From positions 248,001 through 312,000 of the forward strand of contig JAXGGA010000066.1 of the NCBI GenBank assembly GCA_038373865.1: a stretch of DNA of 64,000 nt, read 5' to 3'. Positions 50,352 through 61,300 of this stretch are shown here, one piece after another. Made by a program: the position numbers and the translations under genes. Source of the DNA: Uloborus plumipes (Eukaryota > Arthropoda > Arachnida > Araneae > Uloboridae). The first letter of the stretch is position 1. Every line of letters starts with the position of its first letter. Under the pieces are notes generated by a model. The model was not told the DNA's origin. It saw only the letters and a program-made list of their open reading frames with translations, and searched no databases.

Positions 50352-51272
50352 GGGGGGTGTGGGGCAAAGTGTGAAATAGCTGGCCAAAGTGAAATAATAA
50401 AATATTTTCAGTTTGTCGCTCCACCTATCTAGCAATATTTTAACTAAGAATCTAGACATAAAGTTGATTCCTGCAAAAAAAAAAACTAGCTGAATAGATC
50501 AACGAAAAAAATTACACAAACTATTTTCAAAATTTGATACCTTTATTTTAATGTTCGTGGTTTTTCAAATATATTTTTTGTAATTATAAAATGATAATTT
50601 TCTTGTAAATATCATTTAAACTATTAACTGAGCTCTACTGATGTCCTGTGCAGTCCTTACTTAGCTTATATTGGGATTTTTTTTAATTATAAATGTTGAA
50701 TGTAATTTGTCAAGTACAAGCGGAGCAAAGTTAAATAGTTCATTTCGTTTATACTTATTCGTTCATTTGGGAAATCACGTACGTATTTGTTCATTTATTA
50801 ATTTATTTACGTTTTTTTACTTAATTATTTACTAATTTACTCATTCATTAACTCATTTTCTTATCCTTTCTTTATTTTATTCACTCATTTATTTTTTTCT
50901 CACATATTAATTAATTTATTCATTCATTTATTCACTTTACGTTTATTTTTCATTCAAAATTTTTTTTCGTTTATTTACGCAATCATTTGATGAAAATTAC
51001 TGTTAATCGTCGAAAAGAAAATTTTTAATAACAAAACATTTCGTTTTTCACTTTGCCCCATGCTATTTTGAGGTGAAAAATTTTCACCTTTTTTTTTTTT
51101 GAAAGTACAAAATAACTGCCAAAGTTGAAAAAAAAAAAAAATTCAACGGAAGTTGCATAACAAAATACATCATTCATTCTTTCTGTACAATAATTTTTAG
51201 AACAAATTTCCCATTTGCTCCTTTTTAAGCATTTAAGTGAACTTAACTATTTCACTTTGCCTCACATTCCCC
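50352..51272. mobile_element. TA-flanked MITE with GGGGGGTGTGGGGCAAAGTG ends
   Basis: The left end GGGGGGTGTGGGGCAAAGTG and the right end, reverse-complemented GGGGAATGTGAGGCAAAGTG, are inverted repeats continuing into gaaatag. TA lies outside each (50350-50351 and 51273-51274). An internal tttgccccatgctatt block (about 51053) echoes the ends. The centre (50750-50960) is a degenerate (TTCATTTA)-type repeat. No transposase. Most likely a non-autonomous Tc1/mariner or pogo-like element. Confidence 0.65.
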
Positions 51273-51274
51273 TA

Positions 51275-51784
51275 CAATGGTTTTATTTTTAATCAATCAA
51301 TTAATCAACAAAATATGGACCTTTAGATTGATAAAATAAGTTTCGCTTTAATGAACGATTTATTACCTATATAAAAATAATAGTTTGAAAACGTTTGTAC
51401 TTTCGACACCTTATTCCAATCTTGGAATGAGATGACTGATACTTTTTGGGATTAGATGCCGTATACAAGATTTATGCAAAGCGCCCATTAAGCAATTCCA
51501 ATTCATAAAAATCAAATACATTAGTGAACACATATTGCTTTCAAATAAAATCGCTTTATTTCCCCCCCCCCCCCTTCAATCTTACTTTTTCCTTTAAAGT
51601 AATTAAGTCTTTCCACAAACTGCTTTCAGAAGCAGAACACGATTTATGGTGCCAACTCTTAGATGCAATTATTTTATCCCATCATATTTTTTCTGCAGTT
51701 GGCTGTATTTTTTTAGGTATTAAGAACTTTTCGTTTTCATAAACGTGTAAAAAGTCCTTACCGCCTGAAATTTGGGAAAGTATA
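51275..51784. other. AT-rich DNA, nothing recognised
   Basis: Contains a C-run at 51563-51574; a 72-codon frame (51524-51742) has no recognised domain. Confidence 0.4.
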
Positions 51785-51792
51785 CCACGTCC

Positions 51793-52198
51793 CAGTGGCG
51801 TATATGTTGAAATTTTGGAGGGGGCCGATGTAACCTAGCATAAAAAAGCTTATATCAGACTTTCGTCAGGGAAAGGATGGTGGTTCGAGAACATTCTACT
51901 GGAAAAGTTTTAATAATGATGTCTTGAAAACCCATTTTAGGCTATCTTTAATGACGTTAGGAAAAAAGTATGGATTCTGAAACTGCCTCTACAAAATTTG
52001 TGACATTGAAGTTTTGAATTCGCAATTTTATGCTATAAATTTGTTGAAAGAAAACGATGTTGTTAATGTTTAGCGAAATGGGGAGAAATTCGGGATCTTT
52101 CCTTTTTGAAAACACACTTTAAAATTATTTTAAGACAAGTTTCCACAATTTTGGGAGGGGACATGGCCCCCTGGACCCACCCCTTATATACGCTGTTG
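51793..52198. mobile_element. 406-bp hAT MITE, perfect 8-bp target duplication
   Basis: The ends are CAGTGGCGTATAT and, reverse-complemented, CAACAGCGTATAT. The octamer CCACGTCC occurs on both sides (51785-51792 and 52199-52206). The interior shares ttaggctatctttaatgacg (51938) with the opposite strand of the hAT element at 34254-35791 (cgtcatgaaggatagcctaa at 34512), so parts of their interiors are related. No coding capacity. Confidence 0.85.
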
Positions 52199-52206
52199 CC
52201 ACGTCC

Positions 52207-53639
52207 ATCCATTTCTTCTATTACCGAAGATTCATTTTTTCGGATTTAGATATTTTCAAGCAATTTCTTCTCAAAAGTTGGAGTTGATTTGGTTTATTTG
52301 GATCTGGTCAGTTTTTTTTATTTATCTTAGAGTCTTGTTTTCTATTATCCTTGTTTCTCAAATCTTACTTTTCTTTTATCTGAGGATGTCAGCTATTAAT
52401 AATTTTGTGTCCTCTTGTTCCGGTTTCTTTCCTCGTGGGATTGTGTTGGTAAAATTTTTTTCTAGGTCTTTGATTTGAGTATGATTATTTCCTTCGCTAG
52501 GACGTGTCGGTAAAATACGACATTTTACTTCCAAACATATTCGTCGTCTTCCCTGAGAGCATCGGGCAATATGAAAATTCATGTAGCACAGAGCAGCAGA
52601 GTCGTTAGGGCTCCATATTGTGTCCAATCGAAAGCACATGCTACAAACTTAATAACTTTCCCAGGTTATTTCTCCACCGTCAAAACTACGGCAAATATGA
52701 CTCAGTGGATTATGTTAGGATGTGATTTCGAGTACTTACCAGGACAATCGGAGTGATAAAATCGTCTAAATCACCATTTAAAACTGTTATTAATTAACGA
52801 AAATTATTTGTTATGCTCTAAATGTACACGCTCTTTCATTCTAGCTGAGAAGCAAGCTGTTTTTGTTCATGCTTGTTAGATGAAACACGTGATACGGCAT
52901 CTTGTACATACACAAAGGTTTTTCCCCAATCCACCTTAAAACAGCGTATTGGTTTCACTTTTAATCGACTAATTTACTAACAATATGTGTACTTTTGTGA
53001 TTGGTAAAAAAATAAGTTTCGCATTGAAAAACTATTTTTACCTCAAAATAAAATAATTTGAAAATGTGCGCATTTCAGCATTTTACCCCAATCCCAGCAA
53101 TGCTGCAAAACTTGATTTCACTTCCTACTAGAGCTTATAAGCAAACAAATACTTTTAAATGTTCGTTATGCTGGAGGTGAATTTAAAAAAGGAATTTTAT
53201 TTAAGAAAGGAAGCAATAAGCTAAAAATTATTTCAAACAAATACTCTTTAGCCAGTTTAGTGAAGTTCAAATTTAAGATTATCCAAATCAATGTGATTTA
53301 CCGTTTTAAAATTCCAGACTGGAATCCCAGCCAACAATCCTTCTCTAGCTAAAGATGACAGCCCAGCTGGACTCTCTCTCTCCAAAGTATAGTTACCTTT
53401 TTGCGTGCACGTGGAAATAAATACAAGTACATTTCTGAAAAGTGGACAATTATTTTAAATTAGTGCTTAGTACTTTTTCTCTTTAAAACAAAAAATGCTA
53501 TACTTAGAGTTTCTTGAAATAAAAGTCTTCGACAAGTGCCCAATGATTATAGTTAGTTTGAAACTCTACAGCACAGTTTACAAGACATTCATAAAACAAA
53601 AACACTATTTACTTTCGGAAGGCTCTATCAATTTCACGG
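52207..53639. other. Mostly AT-rich DNA, no supported gene
   Basis: An 87-codon minus-strand frame (52639-52376) has an unusually even amino-acid composition but no domain I recognise and no clear splice sites. 53320-53390 contains ccagctgg-type words. Nothing else identified. Confidence 0.35.
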
Positions 53640-54170
53640 AAACAATATAAGAACAACCCCTCCAAACAAAACTTTTTACACAGAGAGCGAGCGACAGACC
53701 CTCCACCCCCTCCTCCCCCATCCTCTCTGCGCCCCCACCCCCACCCCTCGCGGAGTCTGTAATCGGGACCTGAGCGATAAGGGAGATGAATGGCCGAATA
53801 TGGTGGAGGGTGGGAGGGGTGGAGGAGTTCGCACCACGTGATAAATGACGGAACGTTCCATCCCCACCCTTCTCCGAACGCTCGGATGATTTTTGACGTT
53901 CATCTCTGGAGCAAAGAGTGTGTGCCACCAGACGTGGATGAATGGATGGCACGGAGAGCAGAGCGGCTTTTGCTTATCTCTTTGTTAGCCCCACCGATAC
54001 GAAGAGAATAATTCCCCCCCCCCCCAAGAAAAGAAGAGGGTGGGGAATCCTGCCCCCCCCTTCCATCTTGCTCCTCTTAAGACTCCTCCTCCGCATCTTC
54101 TTCGGAGAAGGAAGGATTTTTGGCATGTCGTCTGGAGAGGAAAGTTGTTCTGAAAATTGATAAATACCCC
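53640..54170. promoter_or_regulatory. GC-rich island with E-box, HSE-like and CRE-like motifs (candidate regulatory element)
   Basis: C-rich tracts (ccccccacccccacccctcg type, 53725-53752) are followed by CACGTG (53835-53840), the palindrome GGAACGTTCC (53850-53859, heat-shock-element-like) and TGACGT (53894-53899, CRE half), with gcttatctctttgtt (53970) giving GATA-like and SOX-like cores. No transposon ends. Overlapping frames on both strands (53605-54186) have P/S/R-rich composition and no domain. A regulatory role is inferred only from motif density. Confidence 0.35.
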
Positions 54171-54987
54171 ACATCCTACTCTTCACTGATTAATCATCTT
54201 TAAGAATTTATTCTGAAAAATTTTTATTCGAGTCTCCGAGAGAGCGTGCGAACTTCCAAAACGCTCGATTTTAATTCGAGTGCTGGTTTTGAAGAATCAT
54301 TAATCAATATTGTTTTACTCTCAGCGATTGGGTCAGTCGTAATTGGAAAGTGACGAGTTCGAGAGTTATTTAAAACTTTAGATTGAGTGTTATCTATAGA
54401 AATGAGGCGAATTTCTGAGCATTGAAAATGATTCCTAGATCTCAGGATCTTGTAATGAGAAATTTACCTAATTTATCTTACCTATCCGAATCAGCATCCC
54501 AGAAAGTTAGCAATATTTCAAATTCCTTGCATGACTTCACTTAACACAAAATATTTTTTCAGTTATCGAACAATGTGCTGGTGGTATTAACTCAACTAAA
54601 AGTATTACGCACTAAATTTTGTAAACAATTAGTTGTAAGTAGTAGTTTGTAAGTAAAAAGCCAATAAAAAAAGAAGTTACATAGCAGTGACTGTTATTAC
54701 ATGTGTCAGTTTATGTATTTCATTTACATTGACATTAGGGGCATTTTCTTTAAAAAAAATCGCAGCATCTTTTTTTTTCCACAACCCTTCAACTCGTGTA
54801 TTTAAGTTATAAACTTATATGAAAAATTATCATCGAAGAATTGGGGTGAGTGATGTTAGTTGAATAGGTGAGTAATATAACCTAGAGGTTCAGCAGATAT
54901 CCCACCAGAGAAACTCTTCATGTAGGTAGGTATCTATCTTTAACAACTTTTGGTATCTATCTTAAGCCAAAAGTGCTATTTCTTGTT
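54171..54987. other. AT-rich DNA, nothing recognised
   Basis: No ends, boxes or exon-like sequence seen. Confidence 0.4.
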
Positions 54988-55236
54988 GTTGCAAAAATAC
55001 CAATATTACACTAAAATTAGCTATATTATACCATAAGAACAGTATTTTAATACTGGAAGCAAAGGTTCCAGTTTAAAACTAAAATAAACTGTAATAAACT
55101 GTAAAACTAGCAATTAAGTTTATTACTGTAAAATAGCGATTTTACAGTCTGCTACTGCAAAATTAGAAATTTTACAGTTTATTCCTGTAAAATTATCTGT
55201 ATTATACTGTAAAAATAGCATCTATTTTTTACAGTG
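54988..55236. mobile_element. CACTGCAAAAA MITE, copy e
   Basis: The right end ctgtaaaaatagcatc then attttttacagtg (55236) and the middle aatactggaagcaaaggttccag (near 55050) match the family. Internal units gtaataaactgtaaaa recur. The left end near 54988 (ttgcaaaaataccaata) is weak. Confidence 0.5.
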
Positions 55237-55628
55237 TGTAACCTATTGCATAGTTGTATTAATATTGATTTAGTTTTGACAGTTAAAAATTCCTTGTTAA
55301 TTAATACATACCAGTGCTCTCAAATGAATTTACTCCTCTAATAAAGTATTTATCACAAGTTGTACAGTACATAAAAAAATTATATCAATGAAAAATATAT
55401 TCAAAGAATCTACTTATATTAAAAACTGAGTATCTAACTATCTTTCTATCTTTCTATGTCACGCTTATTTCTCCTGAACGCCAACGAACTGAAAGTCGAA
55501 CCAGGTACCGATAGATAGGTAATTTTTCAGGCTTCATTAGTTTCAATCTATATGATTATACGATTTTAATTAGTGAAGATATCAATTAATAAGTAGTCAA
55601 GTTTAAAGCGATTAAACCTAATAAATGA

Positions 55629-55870
55629 TTAAACGTCCAAGACATTTATTTCTTACCGTTGCCATTTGAATAAAAACGTTAATTAAATTATTGAACTGCT
55701 TAAAATTCCAAGATATTTATTTCCTACCGTTGCCATTTTGAATTAAAACGTTAATTAAATTATTGAACTATTTTAAATTCCAAGATATTTATTTCTTTCC
55801 GTTGCGATTTTAAATTAAAACGTTAATTAAATTGAACTTTTTAAAATGAAAGAGTTATTTTTTTCCATTG
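55629..55870. repeat. ~72-bp tandem units inside the Helitron
   Basis: Units begin near 55632, 55706 and 55779. Each reads ccaaga(c/t)atttatttc, then ccgttgc(c/g)att, then aaaacgttaattaaatt. A fourth decayed piece (ttttttccattgtcatttt) follows. Confidence 0.7.
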
Positions 55871-56220
55871 TCATTTTGAATACGTGTTATAACACAGTTC
55901 TAACAATTGTTTTTATTCTAATTATTAATGACATTTTTTCTCTGGTACCATTTTGAAAATGTCTTTTTAAATAAAATTGCAATTGCTGTTTTTAGAAGGG
56001 ACTTTTTTGGCTGCGATCCAAATATTAAAAGAACTTTTTCGTTTAGAATTTTGCAATTAATTTTACAGGAAGAAAGCGGTTTGGATTAATTGTTTTTGGA
56101 AAGGAATTTTATTTGTTATTTAGGGAGAGTGCTAAGTATGCGCTACTTGACATCGTCTTTATTTTTGAGGAAGCATGTGCAAATAATTCGATTGATTCTT
56201 AGATGCAGGAAAGCTTTTTA

Positions 56221-56436
56221 GCGAGCCGCTTTAGCGGGGAGTAGTTTATTAAACTTTTCCTTGGTACTGTAAAAGCGAGCCGCCTTGGCGGCGAGTAGTT
56301 TATTGAAACTTTCCTCGCTACTGTAAAGGCGAGCCGCCTTGACGGCGAGTAAACTGTTTAAACTTTTCTCATTACTTTAAAGGCGAGCCGCCTTGGTGGC
56401 GAGTAGTTTTCTCAAACTGCCTTCACTACATTACAG
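56221..56436. repeat. Four 54-bp tandem units inside the Helitron
   Basis: Units start at 56221, 56275, 56329 and 56383, with exactly 54 bp between starts. Each opens with gcgagccgc(c/t)tt followed by ggcgg(c/g)gagta, a self-complementary block (gccgcc...ggcggc), then an actttcct-type spacer. A single unit is found in the Helitron sequence at 49388, so the number differs between copies. Confidence 0.85.
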
Positions 56437-56465
56437 CCCGTGCAACGCCGGGCCACGCAGCTAGT

Positions 56466-57659
56466 TCTTTCTGAAAAGTCGATGCTTTAATTTAGTACAT
56501 TGATGATTCAAAACATCGAAGTTTTTTTATGGGTGAAGTAATATCGCCAACTTTCTTGCTCTATTTGTTGGGATAACAAACAGAACCAAGTTTATTCAAT
56601 GAAGTTTGGAAATTTAAATTACAAATGTGACGTAAACATAAAGAACTTAAAATACTGCATGGTGTCTGGTGTCGATGAAAACGTTTGCAAACACATGACG
56701 CATTCATACACTCTTTAAAATGTTTGAGTATTAGACCGATTTCTAAGGCAGTGTGCTGGTATTCTAGCAGTAGACAAAGCATTGCACAGTTTTTTGATTT
56801 CGCGGATAGCGCATTGATTAGTCCACCAGTCTAGTAGTTCCTACGGTATACGAGCACATGGCCTCTAGTGAAATGCTATGCTTTCCTTACAATCGTATGG
56901 AAATATACATAAGTAAACAAACGCAAAACTCGCAGCTATGCAACCATTCATTATTTCTAACCTTTTCAACACTTCCTTAAATTTTGAAAACGACTAAGAA
57001 TCCTCCAATTGCATTTCAACTGAGCTCGAAAATTTCAAGTACACTGCTAAAAAAACAGGAATTGAAAAATAAATCATTTGCCATCTTGTCTCCAATATCC
57101 TTTCAAAAGTTCGAATGAACTTCTTTAACTCCAACAAGCTTAAAACGAATTGCCGGCTAGAATAAACTACATTTCCTATCCCCATCCTTCTGTTTGTTGT
57201 TTATTGTTCGTCGAATGAGTTGAATTACGGTTACGTTTCGGTTATGAAGAATTGGTTATAAAGGTCCCTTGGAGTTCGTTTGCACAATTAAATTTCACTT
57301 GATAGCAGAGCGACTGCATATAATTAACATTTATTGCTTGTACTAAACACAAAACGAAGCAATATGGCAATATTTTTAACCCGAAACAAAATAGATGCGT
57401 TGACAAAAACAAATAATTGTTTAAGTAAAAGTTGATTCCATGAGATGTGTTTTAAAAAACGCTGGACTTAATTCAACACAGTGAAATTTTCAAATCAAAT
57501 AGTCATTGTTTTCTATCAGAAAGAACACCATTAAGAGTTTCTATGAAAATAAAGAAAAAGGATACATTTTAAAGATTATCTCAGATTTAATGAAGTTGTC
57601 TACGTGATCTGCTCCCCAGTCTTTATTACCCACAGAAAAAGAAGCTAGATTTGAATTAA
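56466..57659. other. AT-rich DNA, nothing recognised
   Basis: No element ends or exon-like sequence seen; the minus-strand frames at 56561-56782 and 56994-57185 lack domains. Confidence 0.4.
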
Positions 57660-57939
57660 ACTCTACCCCTGATCTTTCTGGCGTGAATTCTGAATGTGCT
57701 AGTCAAAAACCCCTTTCGCGCATTTCTAAGGCAATCTCTCAAAACTCACGAATGCGGATTCCTGAGACGAAAAAGAAGCCAAAACTCCGCGAGAGAGAGG
57801 AAAATAAATGTATATCCCTCAATCCTCCCTCCAAAGCTTCACACTCTATTCTTCAGAGACTAAAGGAATGGATGCTGCAGGATCTTTCCACCCGGAAAAA
57901 GAAGCCCCGTTTCGCCAGATTTCCTGATATATGAAGCTT

Positions 57940-58200
57940 TTTGTTGCTTCTCTCGCGAAAGAGACGTCTGAAGAAAATGGCGGCCGCGGAGGGAGGGGGC
58001 GGATGAAAGGTGGATGACGCGGCGGAGAAGAAAGATGAAGGTCCTCGGCTCATCAGGTAATGATGTGGGGGGCCACTCCCTCATCAGTCATGCAGATAAG
58101 GCCCCACCCACCCCCTAGAGCCCCGCCCCCTCTCCCCCCCGGTATGAATTCCTCTTCCTCCAAAATGGTGGGCACATTAGTCACCATGAGCCGGAGACTC
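57940..58200. promoter_or_regulatory. GC-rich island with YY1-, GC-box- and GATA-like motifs
   Basis: AAAATGGCGGCCGC (57974-57987) contains a YY1-type ATGGCGG; GGGGGCGG (57995-58002) and GCCCCGCCCCC (58120-58130) are Sp1/KLF-type; AGATAAG (58094-58100) is GATA-type; caaaatggtg (58161) is another YY1-like word. CpG-rich in AT-rich surroundings with no transposon ends. Frames on both strands (57683-58084) lack domains. A promoter-proximal or enhancer role is plausible; the start of a transcript cannot be placed. Confidence 0.35.
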
Positions 58201-59130
58201 TCTTATCCGATATCTTAATTACACTGAAAAGTAGCAACTTTAATGCAGGATCCAAAAGGATTGCTTTCGAGTTTTATTCCTACATTTCTCCTGTTTTTTT
58301 TTTTTTTTGCTCTCTCTCCTCCTTAAATGAGAAACAGACAGCAAATGAAAAACGAAAGTAAACTGAAAGCTCTCAATCATTAGGGCATCGCATTGGTTGA
58401 ATAAAACCAGAATGATTATCGCGCGGTGTTAAGTAAGATTATCAATAGTTAAATAGATGAAATTAACATTGCGAGAGCCTTTTAACATAGGTTTCGTGCA
58501 TAATTGATAGGTTTTTTTTTACAATGGCCCTATTCTTGTCTCAAAAATAACGTATTTATCCGGAAAGCAGAAAGTTTTTATTTCGAAAGTATTTACTTTG
58601 TACTAGACGAAGAATCGTTCCAAAATGGCAACCAACAACTAGAAGGGGAACTAACTGTGTTTGTAGGCTCGAATTAAGCAGTTGCTAGTCGAATTTTTAA
58701 ACTAAAAATCTGTTTCACTGTCAAAATTTTACATCCCGTCAGCATTTTTATCTACAGCCTCAAAAAAAAAAAAAAAAAAAAGAAAGAAAGAAAGAGAAAA
58801 GTGATTGTAATTTGAGCCCCATTGTGGTCCACAGAATCTTTTATAGTGGCCCATGAGATATTTCACTCCGTTTTTTTTTTCCTAATAAAAAAAAAAACAC
58901 TTGCTGTTCTAAACGTGAGATTAACCTTTGGAGGTATTTTCAAAAATTTACTTCAGTATCGTAGCTGGCGTACTTTTTAATTGATAGAGTTCAATAAAAT
59001 AATTTCTAAAATATTCATTCAAACCCTATTTTCCTCTACTTAACAAAATCATGAGAGTCCTTTCATTTATTAATGTTACACCGAAAATTGCAATTTCAAC
59101 ATGTTAAAAGATAGCTTTTAAGTAGTAACT
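58201..59130. other. AT-rich DNA with an A-run
   Basis: A 20-base A-run with agaaag extension lies at 58761-58797. Nothing else was recognised. Confidence 0.4.
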
Positions 59131-59166
59131 TCAAAAATGTTGAACGATGTGCTGTTAACGTGGTGC

Positions 59167-59307
59167 TCACTCCTTCACCATGTGGGACAAGATGGCGGAA
59201 TTAGAATTGCTCAGCCAGTTCACTTGCTTCTGCTGGTGCGACCCATTCTCCTACTGGTGGTGCAGGTCCTCGGCAGAGCACGGGGAGCAGATGGTGGCGC
59301 TCATGTT
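59167..59307 (-). pseudogene. Possible exon or exon relic with one in-frame stop
   Basis: On the minus strand, (TG)n ends in TAG, which would serve as a splice acceptor, followed at 59307 by AACATGAGC. The frame reads NMSATICSPCSAEDLHHQ, then TAG (59253-59251), then ENGSHQQKQVNWLSNSNSAI and a few more residues to a stop at 59167. Third codon positions are mostly G or C on both sides of the TAG, unusual in this AT-rich window and suggestive of past coding. I recognise no family. Alternatives: a last exon ending at the TAG, or chance in a GC-richer patch. A plus-strand frame from 59180 (MWDKMAELELL) competes for the same DNA. Confidence 0.2.
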
Positions 59308-59309
59308 CT

Positions 59310-59310
<1 letters not shown>

Positions 59311-59335
<25 letters not shown>
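59311..59335. repeat. (CA)n microsatellite
   Basis: About 12 CA dinucleotides, followed by imperfect CA-rich sequence to about 59365. Confidence 0.95.
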
Positions 59336-59340
<5 letters not shown>

Positions 59341-59948
59341 ACCGCCTAGACACACACATAAACACACGTACCTATCGCGATTCGTCATTACGAAAATCAC
59401 AATTTGAATTCCAGATGTCAAAATTCAATTTTTTTTCAATTATTCTTTCTCTTTTCTTTCTCTCTCTTTTTTTAAACTTTGCATTTTCTACATAGTGTAA
59501 GAGAATTCACCTAACCGAAATGCAGATTATTTCCGTGCAGCGTTCAGGGATTTAATGTGCTTCTACCAAATTTTATGAAGAAGTTGAAATACGAGTAGTT
59601 CAGGAGAGTTATTTTTTCATTCTATCATAGACAGTTGATTTGTCTTTTTGAAATTAGTGAGAGTATTTATATACAAAATGAGAAGGGAAGAATTGAAAAG
59701 AGGGTTTTACTTGAAAATGTAAACCTCATCAAAACGCGTCTCAGATATATTTTTTGTGAGAATACTGAATGGTTACTGTCAATTATTGTTACATTTGGTG
59801 TTTTTTCTGTTGTAAAGAATTAGTAAAAACAAAAGATCCACATAAAGAGTAATCTTTTTTAATCGTAAAGATATAAGCAAAAACAGCTCGAGGTGTCCAG
59901 GAACTTCACAAACATTTTGGGGGTACTCGAAGAAAGCCACACTTCAAA

Positions 59949-60304
59949 TGTTTTGCCCATTTTTATGCGTGTTTTAATTTTAGAAGGTAGTTGCAAACTA
60001 AATTTATTGGTCAATTGTACATAGTTAGCGAAGAAATTATTAATTGATTCAAGCTGATGTTATCTTTAAAACTTCAAAAAAGAAATGTAAAAGAGATGCG
60101 AGAGAAAGAGATAAATATCAACATTATTTTTCTCAGTGAGGTGTAAATGTGTAAAATGGAACCATTAAAAGTGTAACAGGTAAAGAACAGTTGAAACTTT
60201 TTTGAAAAACATGTAAAAAAAATTCCTTTGAAAAACGTACTTTTTTTTGTTCGTTTGTTTGTTTTTGAATAGCATGAAAAACATTACAATTGCATAACGT
60301 TACA
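59949..60304 (+). repeat. Direct duplication, left copy
   Basis: About 356 bp repeated in the same orientation at 62905-63268 with roughly 93-95% identity by eye. It starts tgttttgcccatttttatgc and ends cataacgttaca. Differences are scattered substitutions and length changes in A/T runs. The TG...CA ends invite comparison with LTRs, but there is no primer-binding site, purine tract before the right copy, or flanking duplication. Confidence 0.85.
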
Positions 60305-60959
60305 GAAGTTGGGAGGGGGAGGGGGAATTTATATTCTTTTTAAAAAATCCTCCTCTTCTTTCTCTTAGTTTAGGACAAAAATATTTTTCTTGGCAATTTT
60401 TATGACTTCATTAAATTTAGAAAAAAAAAGTTAACCATGAAGAGTTTTAAATTAAAAAAAATACTGAATTATATTATTTGTTTTCACCGAGTTGTAGCTT
60501 CAAACTAAAGAAATTGCTTCTTTCGTAACAATAACGATATACAAAATGCCAAATTAACTTTTGGGTACGCCACTCAATTCAGTAACGCTTTTTTCCTCCA
60601 CTTTTAAAACTAGTTTTGAGTAAATGTTTTTTCTTTTATTGCTATTTTATTAAAACCGAGTTGAGCACCCACAGCCACATTTCTTTCTTTCATTTTACTG
60701 CTAATACCTGTAAATAACTCCAAATACATTTAACGACATTTCCTTTTTCCCTTTGACGGTCCACACGAGTGCTTCTTAATCTCTTTTACTGCTCGTATTA
60801 GCCGAGTTTGACTGCAACTACATTAAGCAACCTCTCTTTTTCAAAAGATGCTTATATCAGCCATTAACGATGGCCGTTGTATCAGGTAATAATTATTTCA
60901 CGTCGTCCAAATCCCACACATACATAACTCATCACCCTGATTTGTAACGAACGTCGGGC
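60305..60959. other. AT-rich DNA, nothing recognised
   Basis: gggagggggagggggaa follows the duplication (60311-60327). ccgagtttgactgca (60802) resembles the end of the MITE at 24058-24616, but too little remains to call. Confidence 0.4.
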
Positions 60960-61300
60960 GAATCTACGGGAGAGGAAGCGCAATAAATGTCCTTTTCTTT
61001 CCGTTACATATTTTCTCCGCTCTTTCCTTGACCAAGTGAATATTTTTACGTTTCCCTTCCGCTGCAGCTGTTTTAAGTCGCTCGGGAAGGATACAGCTGC
61101 ACACACTGTCTTGCAATCCTCCGGTAAGGCAACAGCTGTCTTCTGCGAAAGTGGTACACATCTCGGCTGTGAGGATGAGGACAACTCTTTGGCTGGACAC
61201 GTGGGTTAACCGACAGCTAGTGCAAATACCGGAAAATAACGGACTCAAGAAAGGAAATGAATTTCTCGATAGCTCGGAGAGTCGTCGTTTCAATTCTCGA
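60960..61300. promoter_or_regulatory. GC-richer island with three CAGCTG E-boxes
   Basis: CAGCTG occurs at 61065-61070, 61094-61099 and 61133-61138, three in 74 bp. These are class A E-box cores bound by bHLH factors in animals. The island has overlapping minus-strand frames (60882-61293) without recognised domains. No transposon ends. Regulatory function is inferred from motif clustering only. Confidence 0.3.

Larger units (their letters stand above)
55409..56464 (+). mobile_element. Complete short Helitron
   Basis: 5' TC at 55409 (TCTACTTATATTAAAAACTG) after an A; 3' CTAG at 56461-56464 before a T, exactly the A|T insertion context of Helitrons. Just before the 3' end is the hairpin GCCCG-tgcaacgc-CGGGC (56436-56453), the usual Helitron terminator, about 7 bp from CTAG. 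There are no terminal inverted repeats. Inside are about three and a half ~72-bp units (55629-55870) and four exact-period 54-bp units (56221-56436). It lacks a Rep/helicase and so depends on a protein encoded elsewhere. Confidence 0.85.

Noticed and set aside
52376..52639. 87-codon minus-strand open frame
   Set aside because: Plausible composition, but no recognised domain, no start or splice context, and no repetition elsewhere to support it.
60796..60816. Fragment of the 24058-24616 MITE end
   Set aside because: Only about 15 bases match, too little in AT-rich DNA.
60882..61293. Overlapping 100- and 109-codon minus-strand frames
   Set aside because: They compete with each other in a GC-richer patch and show no domain or consistent codon bias.
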